From contig NZ_PNBY01000058.1 in assembly GCF_005886875.1 (NCBI RefSeq), positions 52,534 through 116,533 of the forward strand: a stretch of 64,000 nt of DNA, written 5' to 3'. Of this stretch, positions 55,996 to 64,000 are shown piece after piece; the stretch's first letter is position 1, and each line of letters begins with the position of its first letter. The notes below the pieces were generated by a model. That model saw only the letters and a program-made list of their open reading frames with translations, had not been told where the DNA came from and made no database searches. This DNA is from Pseudoalteromonas aurantia. GTDB taxonomy: Bacteria; Pseudomonadota; Gammaproteobacteria; Enterobacterales; Alteromonadaceae. Position numbers and translations under genes: made by a program.

Positions 55996-56361
55996 CTAAG
56001 CAATAGGAGGGCGTAACAGTACTGTATGCTGTGCATTGATGAATGCTGTCGTACTTTGATAGTTAAGTACAGACTGAAAACCAATGTTAAATGTTAAGAT
56101 TTCGAGCCATAATATATGGCTTATATGGCAGACGTGACAATCTGCTTCGTCTGCAGCTTCTGAAAGTTGGCTACTTAAATTGTCATGCTGAAGTGTGTGG
56201 CGCTCATGATCGTTAGAAGCTGTGCAATGCGCCTCTAAGGTTTGTGCAGCACTCAGTAAATGGGTCGTTAAATGGAAGGCATCATTATTATTTTCAACAT
56301 CAAAACTGTCCAGCAGAGGCTGACATAGTAAAATGATGATTAAAAAGAATGATTTCTGCAC
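55996..56361 (-). CDS. Small exported His/Cys-containing protein heading the efflux operon
   Basis: A 121-residue protein with an N-terminal signal (SFFLIIILLCQPLLDSF), many histidines (HLTTHL, AHC, HERHTLQH) and a CHVCHISH cluster near residue 85. A hydrophobic region follows it. The position before a membrane-fusion protein and RND pump resembles small CzcI-like or DUF2946-like proteins of metal resistance operons. It may bind the exported metal in the periplasm. The start is GTG without a clear ribosome site, so the N-terminus is provisional. Confidence 0.6.
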   Translation of the reverse strand: MQKSFFLIIILLCQPLLDSFDVENNNDAFHLTTHLLSAAQTLEAHCTASNDHERHTLQHDNLSSQLSEAADEADCHVCHISHILWLEILTFNIGFQSVLNYQSTTAFINAQHTVLLRPPIA

Positions 56362-56537
56362 AAAATAATCAATGAATTAAATATTTGCACACCATAACGA
56401 ACTCCATGACTGAACTCAAGAAATTAATTTACCGAAGCAATAACCGTAACACAATACATGTTGACTAAAGTGCAGGCGTATACATACTCTGATCATGTTG
56501 TATTTAGTATGTTGCTTTATGAGAGGAGAATATTATA

Positions 56538-56639
56538 TTGGCAAGTTTTATTTTAGCACCAAGCGCACAAAATAGGTGCACTGATAAAACAAAGGTGAAA
56601 TACGTAAACACTCAGCGCTTCTCGTCAAACGCCCACTAA
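56538..56639 (+). CDS. Possible 33-codon small ORF
   Basis: A TTG at 56538 has AGGAG nine bases upstream and opens a 33-codon frame (MASFILAPSAQNRCTDKTKV...) ending at 56639, directly before a bidirectional-looking hairpin at 56640-56660. A TTGACT at 56461-56466 could be a -35 element. It lies in the 324-base gap between the efflux operon and bfd. There is no conservation evidence, so it may be chance. Confidence 0.2.
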   Translation: MASFILAPSAQNRCTDKTKVKYVNTQRFSSNAH

Positions 56640-56660
56640 AAAAGGGCCTAAAACCCTTTT
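56640..56660 (-). terminator. Intrinsic terminator of bfd
   Basis: On the minus strand AAAAGGG pairs with CCCTTTT around a 7-base loop and is followed by more T's (CCCTTTTTTAG). It lies about 25 bases beyond the bfd stop. Confidence 0.8.
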
Positions 56661-56685
56661 CAAAAATCACCTATTACAATAAATT

Positions 56686-56880
56686 TTAAGCAACTTGCTC
56701 AGTGACATTAACAATGTCTATAAGCTGTTCATTCAGTATTTTTTTGGTGCAATTTGTGCATTTACCACACTGTGTGCCAACACCTAATTCTCTACTGAGC
56801 TCACGCATGCTATTTGCCCCACCTTCAATGGTTTGAACTATTTTTTTGTCTGTGACGCCGTGGCATATGCAGATATACAT
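56686..56880 (-). CDS. bfd: Bacterioferritin-associated ferredoxin
   Basis: A 64-residue [2Fe-2S] protein that reduces bacterioferritin iron to release it to the cytosol. All four cluster cysteines are present: CxC at 4/6 (YICICHGVTD) and CxxC in GTQCGKCTNC. The extra cysteine after the second pair (C44 region) is also common. Bacterioferritin genes are not adjacent. A Fur-like box lies 80 bases upstream, consistent with the known iron-starvation induction of bfd. Confidence 0.95.
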   Translation of the reverse strand: MYICICHGVTDKKIVQTIEGGANSMRELSRELGVGTQCGKCTNCTKKILNEQLIDIVNVTEQVA

Positions 56881-56959
56881 GAATGAAAACCAATCTCAAT
56901 AACATTAATCATTTTTAACTCTAATCTAAATAAAAATACTTATCAACCGCACGAATGTA

Positions 56960-56978
56960 AAAAATGAGAATTATTGCT
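56960..56978 (-). promoter_or_regulatory. Fur-box-like site before bfd
   Basis: AAAAATGAGAATTATTGCT contains the core TGAGAATTATT and matches about 12 of 19 positions of the Fur consensus. It is 80 bases upstream of a gene that is Fur-controlled in many bacteria. Confidence 0.5.
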
Positions 56979-57134
56979 AATATCATCACATAAAGGCTTA
57001 AATCAATACAAATATTTAACTCTATTTATGTATTTATTACCAATCTTACAGTGTCAGTGGAGCATCGAGGGCACGATTAAAGTATGACTAAACGAGCTTT
57101 TACGCATCATAAACATCGCAGATGTGAAAGGTTT

Positions 57135-59903
57135 TTAGCTATTATGCCAGTGAGAAATAGCTTTAAATAAGAGCTGTTCATCAATGGGTTTTGCAACGAA
57201 ATCATCCATACCAAATTGCAGACACTTTAACCTGTCTTCATTATAGGCATTAGCAGTAATCGCTATAATATAAGGGGTTCCATATTTATTTGGCGCATGT
57301 TTGATCTGGTGAGTACACTCAAACCCGTCCATATTGGGCATCTGGCAATCCATTAAAACTAACGTGGTTGGGTGCTTTTCTAAGTGAGATAACGCGTCTA
57401 GTCCATCACCTGCTTTTGATAAATTACAGCCCGTTTTACCCAGTATCTTCGATGCAACAATCTGATTAACCATATTATCTTCAACAAGCAGCACGTCAAT
57501 GCCACTCAGATCTGGCACTACATTCAAAGTAGTTGTCGATTTATCAGCACTTGTGGGCGTCGCGGGCAGCACAATGGTAAAGGTACTTCCCTTTCCCACT
57601 TTACTTTCTAGTGAAAGAGTCCCCGCCATTGCTTCTACCAAACGCTTTGTGATCGTCAACCCAAGCCCTGTTCCGCCATACTTTCTTGTTGTTGACACAT
57701 CAGCCTGAGTAAACTCCTGAAAAAGTAATTCCTGCTGAGCATTTGATATCCCGATCCCAGTGTCTATAACTTGTACCTCAATATGTTCATTGTTAAATTT
57801 AACAATGAGGCTGACGGTGCCTTGCTCGGTAAATTTACCCGCGTTACTGAGCAAGTTATTAACAACCTGCGTTGCCCGTAATGAATCAATTAGCACATAC
57901 TCGGGTAGCTTAGCATCAATCTGATATTCAAAAGACACCCCATTTTTAAGGCCTGTTTGTCTGAATACAGCGGCCAAGCTATCAAACATTCTAAAGGAAT
58001 CTGTGGGATGTAAATCCAACGACAGTGCACCCGCTTCAATTTTTGAGTAATCAAGAATGTCATTCAGAATAAGCAATAAATTACGCGCAGACGTTTGAAT
58101 AATCGCTAATTGGCGAGCTGACTCATCATCATTTTCAAGCTGCTCTTTTAAAAGTCCAGTTAAGCCTATGATCCCATTGAGTGGGGTACGTATTTCATGG
58201 CTCATATTCGCCAAAAACTGGCTTTTTGCCTTACTTGCATTATTTGCTGCGGCAACGGCTGCTATCAACTCTTGTGTTTTTTCATCTACCTGCTGCTCTA
58301 GCTTCGCGTTAAAGTCCGTCAATTGTCTATTAAGCGCCTCATTTTCACCACTGGCCATCTGCAATTTTGAAAAATTCATAGTAAGCTTAAAAGCTAGCTG
58401 ATTAAACTGTTGTTGTAAGGCAATAACTTCTAAACAACTTGTTTCAGAATGAAATGAGTCTTCTATCAACTTATCGGGTTCAAAACGGTGAATATCATCG
58501 CTCAACGCGGCTATCGGTTTAACTAACATGCGTGTAAGTTGACTAACAAAAATACTACTTAACACAATGATAAATATTGCCAATAACAAAGACTGCCCCC
58601 ATGCAGCCGCCGCCGCTAAGTTGACATACTTACGTTCAAGCATCGTTACAACCGTCCAATTCAACGCTTTTGATTTAAATGCTTGTCGGTAAAATACTTG
58701 GCCGTGCTGCGTCGTAAATAGTTGTTGTTCATTGGACAGCCAATCGTCAAAAACCTCTTTCGGTATCATATCCAGTGTATTGAAATCGCTCTTCAATGAG
58801 CTGTAAACCACCTGATGACGCGCATCAAGCACAATCAATTCACCTCTTTGCGACAACAGTTTAGGAATAAACTGCTCAAGGGATTCAAATATCAACGATG
58901 CCTCTACGATCCCTTTAAATTGTTCATCAATAAAAATAGGAGCCGAAATACCCACAATAGGATTGTCACCAAGCCCCCGCCCTTTAAAGATATGAGAAAC
59001 ATATCCATCAGGGTAAAATGGCGCTTGTATAAAGTAATCACGTTCGGCAATAGAGGGCATATCGCCAATCAAGCTTTCTTTCAAGGCTTGCGGGTAATAA
59101 TGCGACACATAGGCTTGTTCATCTGAAACGATGGCTGTGCGCAAGCCCGAATGCATCGAGACCAAACGCTCTAGCGCAAAACTTTTATCAATACCATGAG
59201 CGATCCCTTTTGCCGTCATTGAGATTGCTCGAACATAGCTTTGTAAATAGTCTTCAATTTGTTGGTTGATTGTCTCTGAAGTCTCATCTAGTTGAGCTTG
59301 TACTTCAAATTCAATACGGCTGTAGTGATTGTTTGTCAGCACAATCGACGTGATAAGTACCACTAATACAACCAATAAGCTTATTGTGTAATTTAAAATG
59401 GCGTAGAGTGGTTGAGCACGCCATAGCGCCCTCACTAAAAAAAAGCTGAGTAAATCTATCACCGCTAAATAAAGCGTGGCGTTAATAAAATACTTAGCTA
59501 AGGCGGTGAAAATGACTAATAAGGGTAAGTTCAGAACGTAAAAGCCAAATACAAAAAGTAGAGGCAAGCCAACAATGAACCAGAAGCCTATTCCACGAAT
59601 GAAAAAAGGCTTTTGAGGGCGAACACACAAAAACTGAAGCCACAGTATTTCTAGCAAGAACACCGCAGATGGCCAGCTATGGCCCCAACGATAAAAAATA
59701 AAACTGCCCGTAATACACGCGGCTAATATTGCGTATTTCCAGCCAAATAAGACCAAACAACTTAAAACAAAAAGTTGGCCAAAAAGAAACTCAGAACTAT
59801 CCAAGAACCAAAATGGTAACAAATTAACAAACCCACCGATCATTGCGAGTATCACAGTGAACAAAACAGGTTTATATTTATTATTCAATCCGAACAATGG
59901 CAT
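57135..59903 (-). CDS. Hybrid sensor histidine kinase with MASE1-like and Cache-like input
   Basis: A 922-residue membrane kinase. The N-terminal block of about seven hydrophobic segments (residues 10-200) resembles MASE1. A large extracytoplasmic domain at about 205-435 has [17 protein letters not shown] and ISAPIF.DEQFKG, typical of dCACHE. A membrane helix and HAMP-like linker lead to a coiled coil. The H-box is [14 protein letters not shown], and the ATPase has [21 protein letters not shown] and [11 protein letters not shown]-terminal receiver has VEDNMVNQ, D in [13 protein letters not shown] and K in DFVAKP. The ligand is unknown. No partner regulator is adjacent. Confidence 0.9.
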   Translation of the reverse strand: MPLFGLNNKYKPVLFTVILAMIGGFVNLLPFWFLDSSEFLFGQLFVLSCLVLFGWKYAILAACITGSFIFYRWGHSWPSAVFLLEILWLQFLCVRPQKPFFIRGIGFWFIVGLPLLFVFGFYVLNLPLLVIFTALAKYFINATLYLAVIDLLSFFLVRALWRAQPLYAILNYTISLLVVLVVLITSIVLTNNHYSRIEFEVQAQLDETSETINQQIEDYLQSYVRAISMTAKGIAHGIDKSFALERLVSMHSGLRTAIVSDEQAYVSHYYPQALKESLIGDMPSIAERDYFIQAPFYPDGYVSHIFKGRGLGDNPIVGISAPIFIDEQFKGIVEASLIFESLEQFIPKLLSQRGELIVLDARHQVVYSSLKSDFNTLDMIPKEVFDDWLSNEQQLFTTQHGQVFYRQAFKSKALNWTVVTMLERKYVNLAAAAAWGQSLLLAIFIIVLSSIFVSQLTRMLVKPIAALSDDIHRFEPDKLIEDSFHSETSCLEVIALQQQFNQLAFKLTMNFSKLQMASGENEALNRQLTDFNAKLEQQVDEKTQELIAAVAAANNASKAKSQFLANMSHEIRTPLNGIIGLTGLLKEQLENDDESARQLAIIQTSARNLLLILNDILDYSKIEAGALSLDLHPTDSFRMFDSLAAVFRQTGLKNGVSFEYQIDAKLPEYVLIDSLRATQVVNNLLSNAGKFTEQGTVSLIVKFNNEHIEVQVIDTGIGISNAQQELLFQEFTQADVSTTRKYGGTGLGLTITKRLVEAMAGTLSLESKVGKGSTFTIVLPATPTSADKSTTTLNVVPDLSGIDVLLVEDNMVNQIVASKILGKTGCNLSKAGDGLDALSHLEKHPTTLVLMDCQMPNMDGFECTHQIKHAPNKYGTPYIIAITANAYNEDRLKCLQFGMDDFVAKPIDEQLLFKAISHWHNS

Positions 59904-59992
59904 GTCCTTTAGCTTAAGTCTCTTAAAGGTAAAAGAAAAAAGCTATTTTGCCAAGTTCTAAACCGCAACAATCAGGTTTAATTTAACGACAC

Positions 59993-60883
59993 CTAATGAT
60001 CAGGGCAATCATGGCTCTCAATTTGTAAAACACAACTTGAAATATCAAATGTTTGCTTGAGTAGCGCCTCAACTTGCGCTCGACACGACTCATCATGTTT
60101 ATCTATCGTGCAATGATGCTTTAATACGATATGTGCGCCAACAGCCAACTTACCGTCCAGTTCACTAATAGCCACATTGTGTACACTTTCTACATGCTCT
60201 GTACTTAATATTTTCGTCTCAATATGCTGTATTTTTGGCAGTTTAGGGGAAGAGAAGAACAGTCCAATCACACAGCTACGGATCACTTTTACCCCAGTAA
60301 ACAGCACAAACAGTGAAATAAGCATACTAGAAATTATGTCTATCACTTCATAGCCTGTTACATAAATCAGTATACCTGCGATAAAGGTCGATACCGTTGA
60401 TAGCAAATCAAAAAATGAGTGCAAAAATACCGCATAAACGTTAATACTGTCTTTTCTGCCTTTATACAATACCCATGCTGATGCGCCATGAAATAAAAAC
60501 CCTATCGCTGAAATTACAGACATTAAGTACGTATTTACTTCAAAATCATGTCCCCGACTATGATCTATAAAGCGGTCTGAACCTTCAAATAAGATCACCA
60601 ATGAAATAATTAAATACAGCAAGCCATTAATTAAGCCACCAACATACTCTGTTTTTTTATATCCATCGTGAAATGTCTTAGCTAAATGGATTGCCAATGT
60701 CGATGCAACAAGCGCAATAAATAAACTACTGTTATGAACAAACAAATGCCCTGCATCTGCTGCAACAGCTAAAGAATTAGAAAAATAGGCACCAATTAAT
60801 TGGATCACCATAAAGGTACAGGTAATTGCCAAAGCAATTAACAAGCGAGCACGAGAGGCACGGTGTGTTGTTATGTCCGTCAT
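59993..60883 (-). CDS. Cation diffusion facilitator (CzcD/ZitB-like) with altered metal site
   Basis: A 296-residue inner-membrane antiporter exporting a divalent metal. It has six membrane helices and a C-terminal cytosolic domain with a His/Cys tail (KHHCTIDKHDESC, ESHDCPDH). In the transport site, TM5 has H155 and D159 (FLHSFFDLL). TM2 reads ADAGHLFVH, so H46 is kept but the usual Asp four residues later is H50. The site is thus HHHD rather than the zinc/cadmium-type HDHD. This may change metal preference. It lies upstream of the hybrid kinase on the same strand, 89 bases away, and near the RND metal pump. Confidence 0.88.
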   Translation of the reverse strand: MTDITTHRASRARLLIALAITCTFMVIQLIGAYFSNSLAVAADAGHLFVHNSSLFIALVASTLAIHLAKTFHDGYKKTEYVGGLINGLLYLIISLVILFEGSDRFIDHSRGHDFEVNTYLMSVISAIGFLFHGASAWVLYKGRKDSINVYAVFLHSFFDLLSTVSTFIAGILIYVTGYEVIDIISSMLISLFVLFTGVKVIRSCVIGLFFSSPKLPKIQHIETKILSTEHVESVHNVAISELDGKLAVGAHIVLKHHCTIDKHDESCRAQVEALLKQTFDISSCVLQIESHDCPDH

Positions 60884-61186
60884 TAAAGAAGCTGGAAACC
60901 TTAAACTTGTGAAATGCTACCGCAAGGGTAATGATATACAATCGCAATTGTAGCGTGAATTTCATTTTGACGCATTAAAAACCTCACGCCATACACACAT
61001 TCCATATTTTTTGGGTACAACCTAAAGACCGCATTTTCGTGAGCATGCTATCAAAAAAAAGAACTTTGAATACTTTTGAAATCACTATTGCTTTGCACCA
61101 TATCCTTAGCGTAGTCAGAGAGTTCATAGTAATAATGGCTTAGTTCTGAGTCAGCAAACCACGGTATGATTACCCCTCTGTGCTGA

Positions 61187-61551
61187 CTGTTTTTGTTGGA
61201 AGAAGATAGCCCTTTTAACCAAGAATTAATGACAAAGCAGCTACTAAACTGGGCTATGCTTGCGATTTTATCCGAAATGGCGAGTCTAGTCTGAGTCAAT
61301 GGTAAGAAAAGTCATACACATTAATTTTAACTGACTGCCAAATTCGAGAAATGGATGGCCATGAAATGACTGAACCGCTCCGTCAAAAAGAACAATATTT
61401 AGGCAAATCGCCCATCTCAACCATTGCCGTCACTGGAGCTGCGATGAAAGACAACAGAGATTATTGCTTATCAAAAAGCATGTCAGACTATATAAGTAAG
61501 CCCATTACATTAGACAAATTTAAAACGGTGAACGGAAGATGGTATGCATAG
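61187..61551 (+). pseudogene. Broken receiver domain of a hybrid kinase
   Basis: The plus strand reads LFLLEEDSPFNQELMTKQLLNW in one frame to a TGA near 61295. In another frame it continues as EKSYTLILTDCQIREMDG through AVTGAAMKDN and DYISKPITLDKF. Together these make an almost whole receiver domain: acidic pair, phosphoacceptor Asp in LTDCQ, Thr in VTGA and Lys in SKP. It is interrupted by one stop and one frameshift near 61295-61305. The kinase part is missing. A separate ATG at 61351 opens only the second half. Confidence 0.75.
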
Positions 61552-61727
61552 CAAATAATTAAGTGCTCTAAAAACCATTAACCAACAAGTCATATTGGTA
61601 CCAAACTATGTGCTTATCATTTGCAAACGCTAAAACATGCCTTTTTGGTGCAAAACAAAGTAAAATGTAAACAACATATTTATTACCTCAGTAATGAGTT
61701 AAAATAGGTATATTTGTCAGCACCTGG

Positions 61728-63560
61728 TTAATTTATATGCCTAATAGCCCTCATTTCACTGGCTGTGACGATTTGGTTTCTACCATTATATTTGGCCGTG
61801 TATAACGCCTTATCGGCCAACTCAAGCTGAATGAGAGGCATATTACTATCCGGTTGATGCCCTGCCACACCAATACTCACGGTTAGCTCTATGGCCCCAG
61901 CATTAGTGAGCATAGGCTGTGCCGCAATACTAACACGTATTTTCTCAGCGATTACCGCGCCATCATGCTCTTGCGCATACGGCAACACAATGCAAAACTC
62001 CTCGCCTCCATAGCGAGCGACCAAATCACCAACGCGTGTTATTTCACCAGATATGCGCGATGCGACTAATTTCAAACATGCATCGCCCACTTGATGTCCA
62101 TACTCATCGTTCACCTTTTTAAAAAAGTCGACATCGATCATTAACACGCAAATAGGATAATTAAACCTCATCGCTCTGGCATACTCTACATCTAAAAATT
62201 CATCTAGCTTGCGTCGGTTTGCAACGCCGGTGAGTGCGTCTGTAATTGCCGACTGCATAAGTTTAATATTCGCCTCTTCCAGCTCTGCTGTGCGCTGATT
62301 GACCTGTTGTTCTAATGTTTCCTTTGCATTGGCTAAATGTTTCATCAACGAGTCTTTTAGCTGTAACTTTTCTTTTCGTTCAATTTGCAGACTTTTTGCA
62401 ATCGCAAATGACAAACATAATATTTCAAAGCTAATACCAAACATCAATGCATGCTCAGTAAACCAATTAAATGGCACTAAACTGATCTTCGTTGCCACTA
62501 ACACTAAACCACCAAACAAAGCGCCCCCCCACGCCACACTATAGAATTTGGCAACCTCCAATCCATCTTTAACACGCACGTATCCAACCACTAGCCCGAG
62601 CACACAACATGCCAAACTAAAATAAATAGAAGGTGCTAATAGCATTTCATACGGCAGAGTCAGTGAAACCGCCCACATCAAAGCAACTGACGATACAAAG
62701 TATCGTAAAGCCAGATTAAAGCGTGGATAAGCTTGCGCAATATTAAGCAAACTTTTACTGAAAATAATACCAAAAAAAACAATCACATAAAGGATAAAAA
62801 TACTAGATTGGCCATTCCACCAAGTGCTATTTGGCCAGAAGTATTGAAAACTCAGACCCGATAAGTTACACAATAATAACGTCATGCTACTGATGTAACC
62901 CAGATAATACCAATAGACTCGCTTTCGTGTAATAATTGCACAAGAACACACATAAACGAACAGCAACGCCATCAATCCAAAGTACGCCCCTAAAATCAAT
63001 GTATTCACCTGATTTCTTTCCGTAAAATCAGAGGCTTTCCATAATTTCACAGGAAATATCATCACGCTTGAGGTTTTTAACCGGGCGTAAAACTGTATAT
63101 TTTCGTTAGGCGTAGCGGTAAACGGAATTAAAAAAAATCGATGCTTTATTGGCCGGCTACCAAAAGGTTTTAAATCGCCTAATTGATAACTAAATAATTG
63201 GCCTTGATGCTCTATATAGACTTCTAAGTCGTCTAATAAAGGGTAACTCACTTCAAAAATAACGCTTTGTTTTTGAGACCCATGTAACGAAAATGAATGC
63301 CTAAACCAATAAACTTTGTCAGTGATCCCTAAATTTAAATTGTCTTTTGAGTGGGGCTGCCATTTCACTTGCTTTGACGTTGCTACATAGTCAAATGTTG
63401 CAACTTCTGAAGTAACGGTATAAGAAAAGCTGCGACTTAATCCTGCACCGCCATTAGATAGATCATATTTGGGCTGTCCCGCATTAACATAAGTACTAAA
63501 CACCGCTAGTGCAAACATAAAGCAGAATAAACATGGAGTTTTTTTTACAACATTCATCAT
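61728..63560 (-). CDS. Membrane diguanylate cyclase with 7TMR-DISM input
   Basis: A 610-residue protein making cyclic di-GMP. A signal peptide is followed by a periplasmic 7TMR-DISMED2-like domain (residues about 30-180, with VYWFRHSFSLHG) and seven membrane helices (about 185-395). A coiled coil (LANAKETLEQQVNQRTAELEEAN) precedes the GGDEF domain. The active site reads RYGGEEFCIVLP, and the inhibitory I-site RVGD lies five residues before it, so product feedback is expected. Substrate-binding D in MIDVDFFKKVND is intact. The ligand of the periplasmic domain, often carbohydrate in relatives, is unknown. Confidence 0.93.
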   Translation of the reverse strand: MMNVVKKTPCLFCFMFALAVFSTYVNAGQPKYDLSNGGAGLSRSFSYTVTSEVATFDYVATSKQVKWQPHSKDNLNLGITDKVYWFRHSFSLHGSQKQSVIFEVSYPLLDDLEVYIEHQGQLFSYQLGDLKPFGSRPIKHRFFLIPFTATPNENIQFYARLKTSSVMIFPVKLWKASDFTERNQVNTLILGAYFGLMALLFVYVCSCAIITRKRVYWYYLGYISSMTLLLCNLSGLSFQYFWPNSTWWNGQSSIFILYVIVFFGIIFSKSLLNIAQAYPRFNLALRYFVSSVALMWAVSLTLPYEMLLAPSIYFSLACCVLGLVVGYVRVKDGLEVAKFYSVAWGGALFGGLVLVATKISLVPFNWFTEHALMFGISFEILCLSFAIAKSLQIERKEKLQLKDSLMKHLANAKETLEQQVNQRTAELEEANIKLMQSAITDALTGVANRRKLDEFLDVEYARAMRFNYPICVLMIDVDFFKKVNDEYGHQVGDACLKLVASRISGEITRVGDLVARYGGEEFCIVLPYAQEHDGAVIAEKIRVSIAAQPMLTNAGAIELTVSIGVAGHQPDSNMPLIQLELADKALYTAKYNGRNQIVTASEMRAIRHIN

Positions 63561-64000
63561 ATGAATAACTCAAAACCCAGTATAGAAAAAGACCTAACCT
63601 CACCGCTACCACTATTGCAATAGCATCAATTAAATGTATGTTAAATCCTCTAGGTTTACAAATTAATTTCAAACACACAGAAAAAAGTTGTACTTTAAAA
63701 AGCGCAAACATTATCAACCCTACATCACGTAAAGTAGTAACCGTTGCATAAGCAAATACATTTATATAAATTCACTGTGACTATAAACAGGATATACCTT
63801 AAAAATGAATGCCATAACCCGCAATTTGTATCAACACCGACTATTAACCGTTACTGACTAAATGCATGAAAATAGGCACATAGTTCTCGATGTAAATAAC
63901 CTCAGATTTGGATAAGGGTTTTGGAATAGAAATGTTTTGAAAACAAACTTACGTACAATCTAATGATGATATTTTGCTCAAAATCAAGGCACTTTTATGC
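63561..64000. other. 440-base right-end region without a recognised gene
   Basis: This stretch contains the upstream region of the diguanylate cyclase gene and AT-rich sequence beyond it. I see only short open frames (for example 18 codons from an ATG near 63805), no RNA gene and no strong repeat. It may include the promoter of a gene beyond the right edge. Confidence 0.4.

Noticed and set aside
61051..61299. 82-codon minus-strand ORF
   Set aside because: Its right-hand part is antisense to the recognisable receiver-domain relic on the plus strand, and there is no independent support for it.
63496..63717. 73-codon minus-strand ORF overlapping the start of the diguanylate cyclase gene
   Set aside because: It overlaps the signal peptide of a strong gene on the same strand in another frame and lacks a ribosome site.

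Overview
The window looks like the chromosome of a marine gammaproteobacterium of the Alteromonadales, most likely Pseudoalteromonas or a close relative. This is inferred from low G+C, strongly gammaproteobacterial housekeeping proteins (Udp, two-domain Cdd, Ppc, PepD, RlmF, Tdk, MnSOD), secreted proteases with paired C-terminal pre-peptidase domains, and large TonB receptors. No 16S rRNA or other taxonomic marker is present, so the genus is an inference. Layout: 0.2-5 kb holds the pyrimidine salvage genes udp and cdd, convergent, separated by a 2.7-kb insertion element that lies exactly inside their shared intrinsic terminator. 5-10.8 kb carries ppc, then a forward run of redox proteins (DCC thioredoxin-like, SDR, flavin reductase) and a Sel1-repeat protein. 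10.8-18.2 kb is an aldehyde dehydrogenase, a DASS anion transporter and a tandem pair of exported metalloproteases (M28 and M4) that share the same two-PPC tail. 18.2-20.5 kb is a gene-poor stretch with a transposase scrap and an exported esterase. 20.5-27.6 kb is a five-gene, probably Fur-controlled, cell-envelope iron operon: imelysin, two tandem di-heme (DUF1111) proteins, a second imelysin and a DUF1513 Tat protein. 27.9-28.3 kb is a decayed ISAs1-type transposase. 28.4-34 kb has a TonB receptor, small membrane and zinc-ribbon proteins, a RegB/RegA-type redox two-component pair and a DUF4440 protein. 34-39.5 kb has a KAS III enzyme, PepD, a single-domain BLUF blue-light sensor, an M17 aminopeptidase and a LETM1-like protein. 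39.7-44.8 kb has a large TonB receptor followed by a TPR-sulfotransferase and a convergent, overlapping alpha/beta hydrolase. 44.9-51.7 kb has rlmF, a receiver-kinase protein, tdk, a solute-binding protein, an Ada/AlkA repair fusion, and sodA behind an unknown TPR-like partner. 51.7-56.4 kb is a heavy-metal RND efflux operon without an outer-membrane channel gene. The right end has bfd, a large hybrid kinase, a CDF transporter with an altered metal site, a decayed receiver domain and a diguanylate cyclase. The most unusual points are the element that split a terminator while carrying a terminator-like hairpin near each of its own ends, and a recurring class of strong intergenic stem-loops with little or no U-tract at gene 3' ends. 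Others are the duplicated di-heme/imelysin operon, a possible Shine-Dalgarno-sequestering hairpin before pepD, and the HHHD (rather than HDHD) site of the CDF protein. No rRNA, tRNA or CRISPR array was seen.
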